In this document: piece after piece, positions 52,600-59,787 of the stretch
Numbering within the stretch: position 1 is the first letter of the stretch
Layout: each line of letters begins with the position of its first letter
NCBI GenBank assembly: GCA_036490515.1
Contig: DASXDU010000005.1
Coordinates: forward strand, 124,001 to 188,000
Length of the DNA: 64,000 bases
Direction: 5' to 3'
From: Palsa-1150 sp036490515
GTDB taxonomy: Bacteria; Myxococcota_A; Polyangia; Polyangiales; Polyangiaceae
Position numbers and translations under genes: made by a program
The notes under the pieces: model-generated
The model's input: only the letters and a program-made list of their open reading frames with translations
Databases searched by the model: none
Told to the model about the DNA's origin: nothing

Positions 52600-53769
52600 C
52601 TAGAAGCGCCCGCTCGCGGCGAGGCCGGCGGTGCCGGGGGCGACGGCGGGGGTGACGGTGACGGATGCGTCGGCGGAGCGCGGCCAGAGAAACCACGTCC
52701 CCACGGCGGCCGCGGCGAGGACGCCGCCCGCGACCCAGAAGCCGGTGCTGAGCTCGTGGTTGGTCTTCTGCGCGTCGACGTCGGACGCGAGCTTCTGGCA
52801 CTGCGAGGACGCGCCCGCGGCGCCCGCGCACGTGGGGATCGTGCTCCGGAGGCTGGCCGCGCTGTTGGCCTCGTTGCTCGACGCGACGCCGAAGCCCGCG
52901 CCCATCACGGCCGACACGACGGCGAGGCCGCTGATGGACGCGACCGTGACGATCTTCACGAGCGGCACCGCGCTCGAGGAGGAGCCCTGCTCGGCCGCCG
53001 GAGGAGCGCCGGAGATGCCCCCTGCGCCGCCTGCGCCAGCCGCGCCGCCTGCCGTGGGGTCCGCGTTCGACTGCGGCGCCGTCGCGCCCGTGCCCGTTCC
53101 AGCGCCCGCGCCTGTTCCGCCTGCGCCGGTCACTCCCGCGCCACCCGCGACTCCCGCTCCCGCGGTTCCCGCCGCACCCGCGACGGCTCCCACCGCAGGC
53201 ACTCCATCCCCCGCGCCGAAGTCCACGCGCACCGTCCGGCCGGCGAAGGCGTCCACCTCGGCCGTCTTCGGCGGCGCGCCGCCGGCACGCACCTCGACGA
53301 GGTGGTGGCCGGGCATCACGTCCCACGGCTGCTTGAGCGGCGCTGCGGCCTCGCCCGCGCCGTCGACCTTCACGAGCGCGCCCGCGGCGGCGACGACCTC
53401 GATGTGACCGGTCTCCGCCTGGAGCGTCTCGGCGTGCTTGGCCGCGGCGGCGTGGTCGGCCGACGGGGGCAGATCGCGATCGAGCTGCGCGAAGTGGTGG
53501 AGCGCCTCGACGAGGTGGCCGCTCTTCTCCTCGGCGAGCGCGAGGTTCCAGAGGATGTCCGGCTTGTGGAGCACCGCATACGCCTGCGCGAACGCCACGC
53601 GCGCGCTCTCGAAGTCGCGCGCCTTGACCCGACCGAGGCCCTCCTGGAAGCGGAGGCGCGCGTCGTGCTCTGCCGCGGGCTCAGCGCCTTGCGCGCCCGC
53701 TCCGGTCGCCGCCGCGGAGGCCGCCAGGAACAGGGAAACACTGAGGATTCCCGGTACGACTCGTCGCAT
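52600..53769 (-). CDS. TPR/PEGA-domain-like membrane protein
   Basis: A 389-residue protein: a signal peptide (GILSVSLFLAASAAATGAGA), a helical TPR-like part (ARLRFQEGLGRVKARDFESA, LAEEKSGHLVEALHHF), then a PEGA-like beta segment (VEVRAGGAPPKTAEVDAFAG). A long Gly/Ala/Thr spacer follows, then two membrane helices (LVKIVTVASISGLAVVSAVM and STGFWVAGGVLAAAAVGTWF). This domain order is frequent in myxobacterial envelope proteins. The ATG at 53769 has the ribosome-binding site GGGGAAG. The next gene upstream (53876) has the same orientation, 106 bp away. Confidence 0.76.
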   Translation of the reverse strand: MRRVVPGILSVSLFLAASAAATGAGAQGAEPAAEHDARLRFQEGLGRVKARDFESARVAFAQAYAVLHKPDILWNLALAEEKSGHLVEALHHFAQLDRDLPPSADHAAAAKHAETLQAETGHIEVVAAAGALVKVDGAGEAAAPLKQPWDVMPGHHLVEVRAGGAPPKTAEVDAFAGRTVRVDFGAGDGVPAVGAVAGAAGTAGAGVAGGAGVTGAGGTGAGAGTGTGATAPQSNADPTAGGAAGAGGAGGISGAPPAAEQGSSSSAVPLVKIVTVASISGLAVVSAVMGAGFGVASSNEANSAASLRSTIPTCAGAAGASSQCQKLASDVDAQKTNHELSTGFWVAGGVLAAAAVGTWFLWPRSADASVTVTPAVAPGTAGLAASGRF

Positions 53770-53875
53770 CTTCCCCTTGGCGTGAGAGACCGGCGACGCC
53801 GGCCGAGGCACCTTCTACCCCGCCTCGACCGTCGGGGCCAACGGATCCGCCAGCGCCGGACGCCGTTTCAGGCGC

Positions 53876-54868
53876 TCAGTGGAACGTGGTCTTGAACTCG
53901 CCGACGTCGCCGGCGGGAGCGGCCGTGGCGCGCGGCGCCGTGCCGCGAGGCGCGAGGCCGGGACCGAGAGACGGTTGCGCGGTCCACGGCGAGGCGCGCA
54001 CCTGCGGAGGGGCGGCGGACGGCGGTGTGTCGGAGGCGGGCGAAGGGGAAGCCGTCGTGGCGGCGGGGGCGGGGGCCGTGTCGTCGGCCGTCGTCGTCGG
54101 CGTGGGCGGCGTCGGGGTCGCCCCCGTCGCACCCGTCGCGCCGGTCGCTGCCCCCGTCGGGGTCGCGCCCGGGCCGATCGCGGGGGTCGCGCCGGGGCCC
54201 GTCGCCGGGATCGCCGCGGACGTCGTCGGCATCGCCTGCACCGACGCGCGGTCGTCGCGCGGCGTGTCGCGCGACGCGATGCGGAACACCAGGAAGATGC
54301 CCAGCACCACCGTGACGCCCGCGACGATCGCCACGACGAGGCGCGGCGCGATGGGCTGCGGCAGCGCGATCGTCGCCTCGCTCGCGCGGCGCGCCGCGTC
54401 CACCTGGTCGAGGACCGACTGCACCCTCGCCCGGTCGATGCGCGTGGTCAGCGCCTGGGGCGGGCGGTCGACGACCACCTTGGGCTCCTCGTCCGGCGAG
54501 GTGCGCGCGGGCCGGAGCACGTGCTCGGCGTGGTACGACGCGGACGCCTGCCCGTCGGTCGCGGGCATCGTCTTGGGCCGCTCGGGCATCGGCCCCTGCA
54601 TCCCCTCGAGGAGGAGCTCGACCGAGTCCTTCTTCGGGCCGACCGGCGCCGACGACGGGACGACGATGCCGAGCGCGGGATACGCGCGCTGCTGCGGCGG
54701 CGTCGGCGGCGGGACCATCCTCATCGTCACGTTCACGTGCGGCTGCGACGGCGGCCCGAGCCCCGGATCGGTCGACGCCTTGGCTCCCGGCACCTGCGCC
54801 GGATCGGTCGGCGCCGACGACAGCGCCGACGGCGTGGACGGGTCGGTGTCCTGATCGTGGATGCCCAT
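53876..54868 (-). CDS. Proline-rich single-pass membrane protein
   Basis: A 330-residue protein: an N-terminal Pro/Ser/Thr-rich cytoplasmic half (about residues 1-175), one membrane segment (PRLVVAIVAGVTVVLGIFLV, about 176-196), and a C-terminal periplasmic half of Pro/Thr/Ala repeats (GPGATP, ATGATG). I find no domain. The plus strand is also open over the same stretch, but the membrane helix and acidic N-terminus are seen only on the minus strand. It could be a linker protein in an envelope signalling assembly; function unknown. Confidence 0.68.
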   Translation of the reverse strand: MGIHDQDTDPSTPSALSSAPTDPAQVPGAKASTDPGLGPPSQPHVNVTMRMVPPPTPPQQRAYPALGIVVPSSAPVGPKKDSVELLLEGMQGPMPERPKTMPATDGQASASYHAEHVLRPARTSPDEEPKVVVDRPPQALTTRIDRARVQSVLDQVDAARRASEATIALPQPIAPRLVVAIVAGVTVVLGIFLVFRIASRDTPRDDRASVQAMPTTSAAIPATGPGATPAIGPGATPTGAATGATGATGATPTPPTPTTTADDTAPAPAATTASPSPASDTPPSAAPPQVRASPWTAQPSLGPGLAPRGTAPRATAAPAGDVGEFKTTFH

Positions 54869-55022
54869 CGGCTGCGCTTCCCCGTGCCTCTCTTCTTACC
54901 GCCGATCCGGCCGCGATACCAAAGCCTACGGGCTCCGGGCTCCCGGATACGGCCTTCGAGACGGCCTTCGGGACGGCGAGCCCCTCGACGCGGCCCGGAG
55001 CGTGCGTATAGATCCCCGCATC

Positions 55023-55760
55023 ATGACCATCCTCGGTGGCTTCGGCGGCGGCGGTCCCGGCGGCGCGGGCAGGCCGGCCGGCCCGGCGGGTCGCGCAGGC
55101 GGCGCGGGCGGCTCAGCCGGTGCGAGCACCATCCCCTACGTGACCGAGGCCGACTTCGAGCAGGCCGTCATCAACAGCGAGCTCCCGGTCGTCCTCCAGT
55201 TCACGGCCGACTGGTGCCAGCCCTGCAAGAAGATCGCGCCCGAGGTCGAGGCCTTCGCCCGCGAGATGGAGGGCAAGTGCAAGGTCGTCAAGATCGACGT
55301 CGACAAGTCGCCGGCCATCGCGCAGCAGCTTCGCGTGCAGAGCGTCCCCACCTTCATGGTGGTCGCCGAGGGCGGCATCCGGCAGAAGATGGTCGGCGCC
55401 ATCGGGCGCAAGGCCCTGCACGAGCTGGTCGAGCCGTTCCTCCCGCGGCCCGCGGGCGCGCTCAAGCCGGTCGAGGTGGCGCAGCTCATCACGCAGGGCG
55501 CGGTCGTCGCGATCGACACGCGCGACGCGGCGGCCTTCGCGCGCGCGCACCTGCCGCACGCCGTGAACATGCCGCTCGAGGAGCTCGAGGGGCGCCTCGC
55601 CGAGCTCCACATGCTCCAGGGCCAGCCCGTCCTCTACTGCCGCGGCGGCGACAAGACGAAGGAGCTCGCCGAGAAGCTCGACGCCCAGGGCATGCCGGTG
55701 GCCTTCCTCGAGGGGGGCCTGCTGGCCTGGGAGGCCGAAGGCCTCCCGATAGAACGGTAG
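55023..55760 (+). CDS. Thioredoxin-rhodanese fusion protein
   Basis: A 245-residue cytosolic-looking protein. After a Gly-rich leader (ILGGFGGGGPGGAGRPAG), a thioredoxin domain (about residues 40-135) carries FTADWCQPCKKIAPE, where the usual C-G-P-C is C-Q-P-C, and VQSVPTFMVV with the cis-Pro. A rhodanese domain follows (about 145-245), with the sulphur-carrying Cys in VLYCRGGDKTKE. It may couple thiol reduction to sulphur transfer. The ATG at 55023 is the start; the frame upstream reads as low-complexity. The last ten residues are encoded within the first unit of a small repeat array. Confidence 0.85.
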   Translation: MTILGGFGGGGPGGAGRPAGPAGRAGGAGGSAGASTIPYVTEADFEQAVINSELPVVLQFTADWCQPCKKIAPEVEAFAREMEGKCKVVKIDVDKSPAIAQQLRVQSVPTFMVVAEGGIRQKMVGAIGRKALHELVEPFLPRPAGALKPVEVAQLITQGAVVAIDTRDAAAFARAHLPHAVNMPLEELEGRLAELHMLQGQPVLYCRGGDKTKELAEKLDAQGMPVAFLEGGLLAWEAEGLPIER

Positions 55761-55842
55761 GGCGAGGCCCGAGGGCCTCCGCCTTTCGATAGAACGGTAG
55801 GACCGAGGCCGACGGCCTCCCCCTTTCGCTGGAACGGTAGGG
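55731..55842. repeat. Three hairpin-containing tandem units at the trx-rhodanese 3' end
   Basis: Units begin at 55731, 55764 and 55805. Each has a GAGGCC...GGCCTC inverted repeat with a 3-4-base loop, followed by (CTTT)CGATAGAACGGTAGG or a close variant; the third carries two changes. The TAG of the gene lies in the AACGGTAGG of unit one. A transcript would fold into three short GC-rich stems. There is no following T run of classical terminator length. The 158-bp space up to 55918 otherwise contains no gene. Confidence 0.75.
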
Positions 55843-55918
55843 CAAACCAGCTCAACCGCCCGGTCGTGAGGCGGGCTCTTGGCGCGCTGAATGAGCATCG
55901 GCCGAGCCACGTCGTATA

Positions 55919-56374
55919 GTGATGATGGGGTGTTCCCCGACGATGAAGAGTGACCGGCCGACCGTACCGCCCTCCTTCGACGTGGAACGCTACGCCAAGG
56001 AGTCGGACGCGAAGCTCGCGACGGCGCGAGCGGTGCCGGTTCCCGCCGTCGAGGAGGAGTTCGATCCGACGGTGTCGGGCGAGCGCCTCACGCCGCAGTC
56101 GGCCATCCGCATCGCGACGCGCCCGCAGCTCGCCGCGGTGCAGACCGACGAGGGGTGGGCGCGCTCGATGGACGGGATGCCCGTCGTCGTCATGCCGGCG
56201 GACGTCCTCAAGAAGCTCCCGCTCGACCACCGCGCGGGCTTTCTCCTCTCGCTCATGGACGGCGCCATCGACCTCGAAACGATGGTGGAAATCGCGGCGA
56301 TGCCGCGCGACGAGGTGCTGCGCCTCGTGCGCGACCTCTTCGAGTCGGGCGTCGTCGACTTCCGGCCCGCGTGA
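55919..56374 (+). CDS. Hypothetical protein with C-terminal helical module
   Basis: A 151-residue protein from GTG 55919 (ATGs at 55922, 55925 and 55946 are alternatives). The first ~70 residues are acidic and polar without a clear fold. The C-terminal 80 residues (LDHRAGFLLSLMDGAIDLET, then MPRDEVLRLVRDLFESGVV) match a small helical module common in myxobacterial proteins, where it closes regulator or chaperone-like proteins. I cannot name a function. It is between the trx-rhodanese and outer-membrane protein genes on the same strand. Confidence 0.65.
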   Translation: MMMGCSPTMKSDRPTVPPSFDVERYAKESDAKLATARAVPVPAVEEEFDPTVSGERLTPQSAIRIATRPQLAAVQTDEGWARSMDGMPVVVMPADVLKKLPLDHRAGFLLSLMDGAIDLETMVEIAAMPRDEVLRLVRDLFESGVVDFRPA

Positions 56375-56437
56375 TCGGGCCGCGCGTCACCCCGTCGCAG
56401 GCTTGAAAAGCCCGGAGAGCGCGCGCACCCTGGCGCG

Positions 56438-57130
56438 ATGCGCAAGCTCTTCTCCCTCGGACTGGCCCTAGGAATCGTCACCGCCGCCGGCTCGGCCGCC
56501 GCGCAGTATCCGCCGCCGCCTCCTCCGCCTCCGGGCGGCGGCTACGGGTACGCGCCGCAGATGCCGGTGCAGCAGCGCTTCGGCGACCAGGGGCAGCTCG
56601 TCCTCTCGAACGACATGAACTTCGGCTTCGCCGGCCAGTCGACGAGCAACAACGGCGGCTCGAACTGGACGCTCACCCTCCAGCCGGCCGTCGACTACTT
56701 CGTCATCCCCAACCTCTCGATCGGCGGCATCGTCATCTTCACGCACACCGAGGACAACCCGCCGAACAACCCCGGCGCGACGACGAACGGCTCCACGTCG
56801 GTCAACGTGTACGGGATCGGCGCCCGCGTCGGTTACAACGTCGCCATCACCGACGGCTTCTCGTTCTGGCCCAAGCTCGCGCTCCTCTACGCGGGTTCGT
56901 CCACGAGCCCCCCCGGCGGCGGCAACGGCGTCAGCACGAGCGCCTTCGACGTGCAGATCTTCGCGCCGTTCCTGCTCCACCCCGTGAAGCACTTCTTCCT
57001 CGGCATCGGCCCGTTCGTGCAGACCGACCTCACCGCGTCGCAGTCCCTCGGCGGCGTGAACAACCCCAACCCCGGCAAGACCACCGAGTACGGCCTGATG
57101 TTCGACCTCGGCGGCTGGATGGACTTCTAG
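56438..57130 (+). CDS. Predicted outer-membrane beta-barrel protein
   Basis: A 230-residue protein with signal peptide MRKLFSLGLALGIVTAAGSA ending AQ, then a Pro run. The mature part has alternating hydrophobic/polar strands (NWTLTLQPAVDYFVIPNLSI, VNVYGIGARVGYNVAITDGF, FLGIGPFVQTDLTA), typical of an outer-membrane barrel of eight strands or so, and it ends GWMDF with a terminal Phe, the usual barrel-insertion signal. No substrate is assigned. The 57131-57611 space after it is occupied by the second 21-bp array. Confidence 0.84.
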   Translation: MRKLFSLGLALGIVTAAGSAAAQYPPPPPPPPGGGYGYAPQMPVQQRFGDQGQLVLSNDMNFGFAGQSTSNNGGSNWTLTLQPAVDYFVIPNLSIGGIVIFTHTEDNPPNNPGATTNGSTSVNVYGIGARVGYNVAITDGFSFWPKLALLYAGSSTSPPGGGNGVSTSAFDVQIFAPFLLHPVKHFFLGIGPFVQTDLTASQSLGGVNNPNPGKTTEYGLMFDLGGWMDF

Positions 57131-57173
57131 GGCAAGACGGGCACGTCGAACGCGGCGCCCCATCGGTCGCGGG

Positions 57174-57600
57174 CCGCCGGAGGTTGCGTGGATTCGTGAG
57201 GACGTCGAGCGGCAGCCGCCACCGCTCGCACGGACCGCAGGCCACGCGACACGGGAGCCGCCCTACGAGGGACGCCTGGCGGGGGACGAGTCTTCCGGCC
57301 CGCCAGGAAACGCTCGTCTGGCGGGGACGACGGCCTGGCTGGCGGCGGGGAAGTGATGCCCGCCGCCACCCGAGCCGCGGGTGGCGGGTGAGGAACGGTG
57401 AGAGCCGCCACACGACGCGAGCGTGGCGGGGGCCTCGAGGCGGCCGCCGCCACAGACCTCGCGGGCGCCGCCATCCGTGCGTGACCTGGCGGGTCATCCG
57501 CCTTGCTGCCCGCCAAGCGCTCTTCGTCCTGCGCGGATCGTGTCGCGATGGCCGCCATCGCGCGTTCCGGATGGCGGGTCGTGCGCTAGAGTGGCGGCCG
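57174..57600. repeat. Second 21-bp-phased degenerate array, about 20 units
   Basis: TGGCGG starts at 57277, 57319, 57340, 57382, 57424, 57487 and 57592, all multiples of 21 apart; 57572 is one base out. The complement CCGCCA starts at 57216, 57300, 57363, 57405, 57447, 57468, 57510 and 57552, also all in one 21-bp register, offset by two. CCGCCG at 57174 and CCGCCC at 57258 fit too. Sixteen exact hexamers thus keep phase over 380 bp, in either orientation. Both strands read as heptapeptide repeats (for example DAWRGTS, LVWRGRR, RGWRVRN). No gene is convincing here. The array ends 11 bp before the HTH gene start. Possible degenerate units reach back to about 57152. Confidence 0.88.
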
Positions 57601-57611
57601 AGGAGCGATCC

Positions 57612-58145
57612 ATGGCGGGTGACGAGAAGATGGCGGCCTTCTGGGCGGCGAGCCGCGCCCTGGGCTTCGAGCAGCGGCAGCTCGCGGAGTTCACCGGCGT
57701 GTCGCTGCGCACCGTGCAGCGGTGGTCCGGGGGCGGCAGCAACCCGGGCTGGCAGGACATCACCCGCCTCGCGGCCGCCGCCTACCGCGTCGATCGCGAC
57801 GCCGCACGCCGTCTCGCGGCCGCCGTCGGGCACACGCCGGAGAGCCTCGGCATCGTCTCGCCCGCGCCGCCCGCGCCGCCCGCCCTACCCGGCCCCGCAC
57901 CGCAGGCACCCGCCGCCGCCGCCGCTCCCTTTGCCCTCCAGTGCGTCCTCGTCGAGGCCATCGTCGCCGCCGCCGCCGAGGCCCTCGACGTCTCGCCCCG
58001 CGTCGCGCGCCCCGCGGTCCTCGCTGCGATGGAACGCGCGAAGGCGGCGAGCCTGTCGGTCGACGACCTGCTCGCTGCCCTGCGCCCGCCGCCCGTCGCG
58101 GCCTCCGCGCCCCCCGCCGCCGACGCGAAGCGCGGCAAGGCGTGA
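57612..58145 (+). CDS. Small helix-turn-helix protein
   Basis: A 177-residue protein. The first 75 residues resemble a lambda-repressor/XRE-type helix-turn-helix (QRQLAEFTGVSLRTVQRWSG, then WQDITRLAAAAYRVDRDAAR). A Pro/Ala linker follows (APPAPPALPGPAPQ), then a C-terminal helical segment (VEAIVAAAAEALDVSPRVAR, MERAKAASLSVDDLLAALRP). The ATG at 57612 has the ribosome-binding site GAGGAG (57599-57604). It directly follows the 21-bp array, which raises the possibility that it binds there, but nothing in the sequence shows this. A near-copy of its C-terminal coding end recurs at 59721. Confidence 0.74.
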   Translation: MAGDEKMAAFWAASRALGFEQRQLAEFTGVSLRTVQRWSGGGSNPGWQDITRLAAAAYRVDRDAARRLAAAVGHTPESLGIVSPAPPAPPALPGPAPQAPAAAAAPFALQCVLVEAIVAAAAEALDVSPRVARPAVLAAMERAKAASLSVDDLLAALRPPPVAASAPPAADAKRGKA

Positions 58146-58222
58146 GGGGAGCGTCTCTGCAGGGGTGTAGGGTCGCGGGGGGTGGCCATACCCCGAGGAC
58201 ACCGGTGCTACCCTGACCGGTC

Positions 58223-59716
58223 ATGAAGCGCCGCTCGCTCGCGTGGAGCCCCGTCGCCGCGGGCATCGCAATCGCGGCGTGCAGCGGCGGCGGGAGCAAG
58301 GCCAGCGACGACGTCACCCTGGCGCAAGGTTGCTCGCTCAACAGCGACTGCGCCTCGCCCCTCATCTGCGTCTTTTCGCTCTGCCACCAGGCGTGCGCCG
58401 AGTCGCGCGACTGTCCCCCGGGCGAGCAGTGCGTCTCGAGCGGGGGCTACTACGTTTGCCTGCTGTCGAACGAGACCGCCTGCGCGACCACGGCCGACTG
58501 TCCGAGCGGCCTCGCGTGCGGAACGGACCACCAGTGCCACGACGCCTGCCAGACGGCGAGCGACTGCAAGGTCGGCGGTGAGGTCTGCACCGCGGGCTCC
58601 TGCGTCGACGGATCGGGCGCGAGCACGGCCGACGGCGGCGGCGAGGGAGGTTCGAGCGGAGGGGAAGGCGGCGGGGTCGAGGGCGGCGCCGACGCCACGG
58701 GAGACGCCCCGGTCAGCGACGGCCCGGCGAAGCCGGCGGACGCGGGGCCGCTCGGGTTCCTCGCGTCGAACCTTCCCCCGTCGAACGTGACGCCGCCGGA
58801 CCCCGACGCAGGCACGGCGGTCATCTCGACGCAATGCAACGACTGCCTGCCCGTCACGCCGACGACCATCACGCAGAACGACGGCTCGACCGCGTCGCTC
58901 TACGTCCTCGACAGCCTCACCATCCAGTCGAACGCGAGCCTCACGCTCACCGGCCTCGCGCCCGTCATCCTCGTCGTCCTCGGGCCCGTCGACATCCAGG
59001 GCCTGCTCAGCGTGGCCGCTCCGACGACGGGGGCGGGCGGACCCGGCGGCTTCGCCTCGGGACCGTCCTCGGGACCCGGCACGGGAACCCCCGGAGGCGA
59101 GGGCGCCTACGCGAGCGCGGCGCCGGGCGGCGCCGGGTACTGCGGCGCGGGTGGAGAGGGCAGCTCGCAGACGACGAGCGAAGCTCCGCCCGGCGGTACG
59201 GCGTACGGCAACGCGACGATCACGCCGCTCATCGGCGGCTCCGCCGGGGCAACCTGGAGCACCCAGTACGGGAGCGGCGGTGGCGGAGGGGCGCTGGAGA
59301 TCGCGTCCTCGACGAGCATCACGGTGGGCACGTACGGCGCGATCAACGCGGGCGGCGCCGGAGGCCAGGCGAACGCGACCTCGGCCGGCGGCAGCGGCGG
59401 CGCCATCCTGCTCGAAGCGCCGGCGGTGACGGTCGCCGGGACGCTCGCGGCGAACGGCGGCGGGGGCGGACCGGGCGGCGCGTCGGCTCTCGCGAGCGCC
59501 CAGCCTGCGACCGGCGGCGTCTCGGCTGCCGCAGTCGGCGGCGACGGGAGCGGCGGCACGACGCTGAACGGACAGGACGCTACCGGAGGCGGAGGCGGCG
59601 GCGGCGGCGCCGGGTGGATCCGCATCAACACGGGCGGCGGCAGCGCGACCATCACGGGGACGCTCAGCCCCGCGCAGACGACGAGCTGCGTCAGTCAGGG
59701 CACGATCGGCGGCTGA
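58223..59716 (+). CDS. Cys-rich and Gly-rich surface lipoprotein
   Basis: A 497-residue predicted lipoprotein: signal RRSLAWSPVAAGIAIAAC (lipobox), then Cys-rich modules (GCSLNSDCASPLICVFSLC, ATTADCPSGLACGTDHQC) to about residue 130, an acidic Gly/Glu linker, and from about 225 beta-strand repeats with very Gly-rich turns (YVLDSLTIQSNASLTLTGLA, ITVGTYGAINAGGAGG), suggesting a parallel beta-helix. It resembles the lipoprotein at 50500-52530 in design. A surface-attachment or matrix role is inferred. ATG 58223. Confidence 0.77.
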   Translation: MKRRSLAWSPVAAGIAIAACSGGGSKASDDVTLAQGCSLNSDCASPLICVFSLCHQACAESRDCPPGEQCVSSGGYYVCLLSNETACATTADCPSGLACGTDHQCHDACQTASDCKVGGEVCTAGSCVDGSGASTADGGGEGGSSGGEGGGVEGGADATGDAPVSDGPAKPADAGPLGFLASNLPPSNVTPPDPDAGTAVISTQCNDCLPVTPTTITQNDGSTASLYVLDSLTIQSNASLTLTGLAPVILVVLGPVDIQGLLSVAAPTTGAGGPGGFASGPSSGPGTGTPGGEGAYASAAPGGAGYCGAGGEGSSQTTSEAPPGGTAYGNATITPLIGGSAGATWSTQYGSGGGGGALEIASSTSITVGTYGAINAGGAGGQANATSAGGSGGAILLEAPAVTVAGTLAANGGGGGPGGASALASAQPATGGVSAAAVGGDGSGGTTLNGQDATGGGGGGGGAGWIRINTGGGSATITGTLSPAQTTSCVSQGTIGG

Positions 59717-59720
59717 AACG

Positions 59721-59779
59721 TGGAACGCGCGAAGGCGGCGAGCCTGTCGATCGACGACCGGCTCGCCGTCCTGCGCGCC
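59721..59779 (+). pseudogene. Fragment duplicating the C-terminal coding end of the HTH gene
   Basis: This 59-bp stretch matches 58030-58088 of the HTH gene (TGGAACGCGCGAAGGCGGCG at both) with the first 29 bases identical and about five later differences. It starts five bases after the lipoprotein stop and has no start codon or HTH part, so it is a decayed partial duplicate. Its presence on the far side of the lipoprotein gene suggests either a segmental duplication or an insertion between two copies. Confidence 0.78.
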
Positions 59780-59787
59780 CCGTGCCG

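Noticed and set aside
53886..54854. 322-residue plus-strand frame
   Set aside because: It is a mirror of the minus-strand membrane protein; Gly/Ala/Val-only composition and no family motif.
57174..57612. HTH protein as the regulator bound to the second array
   Set aside because: Only adjacency supports it; no evidence in sequence links the HTH recognition helix to TGGCGG.
57184..58170. Arg/Trp-rich plus-strand frame across the second array
   Set aside because: It overlaps the HTH gene in another frame, and its heptapeptide look follows from the 21-bp periodicity; the antisense strand shows the same pattern.
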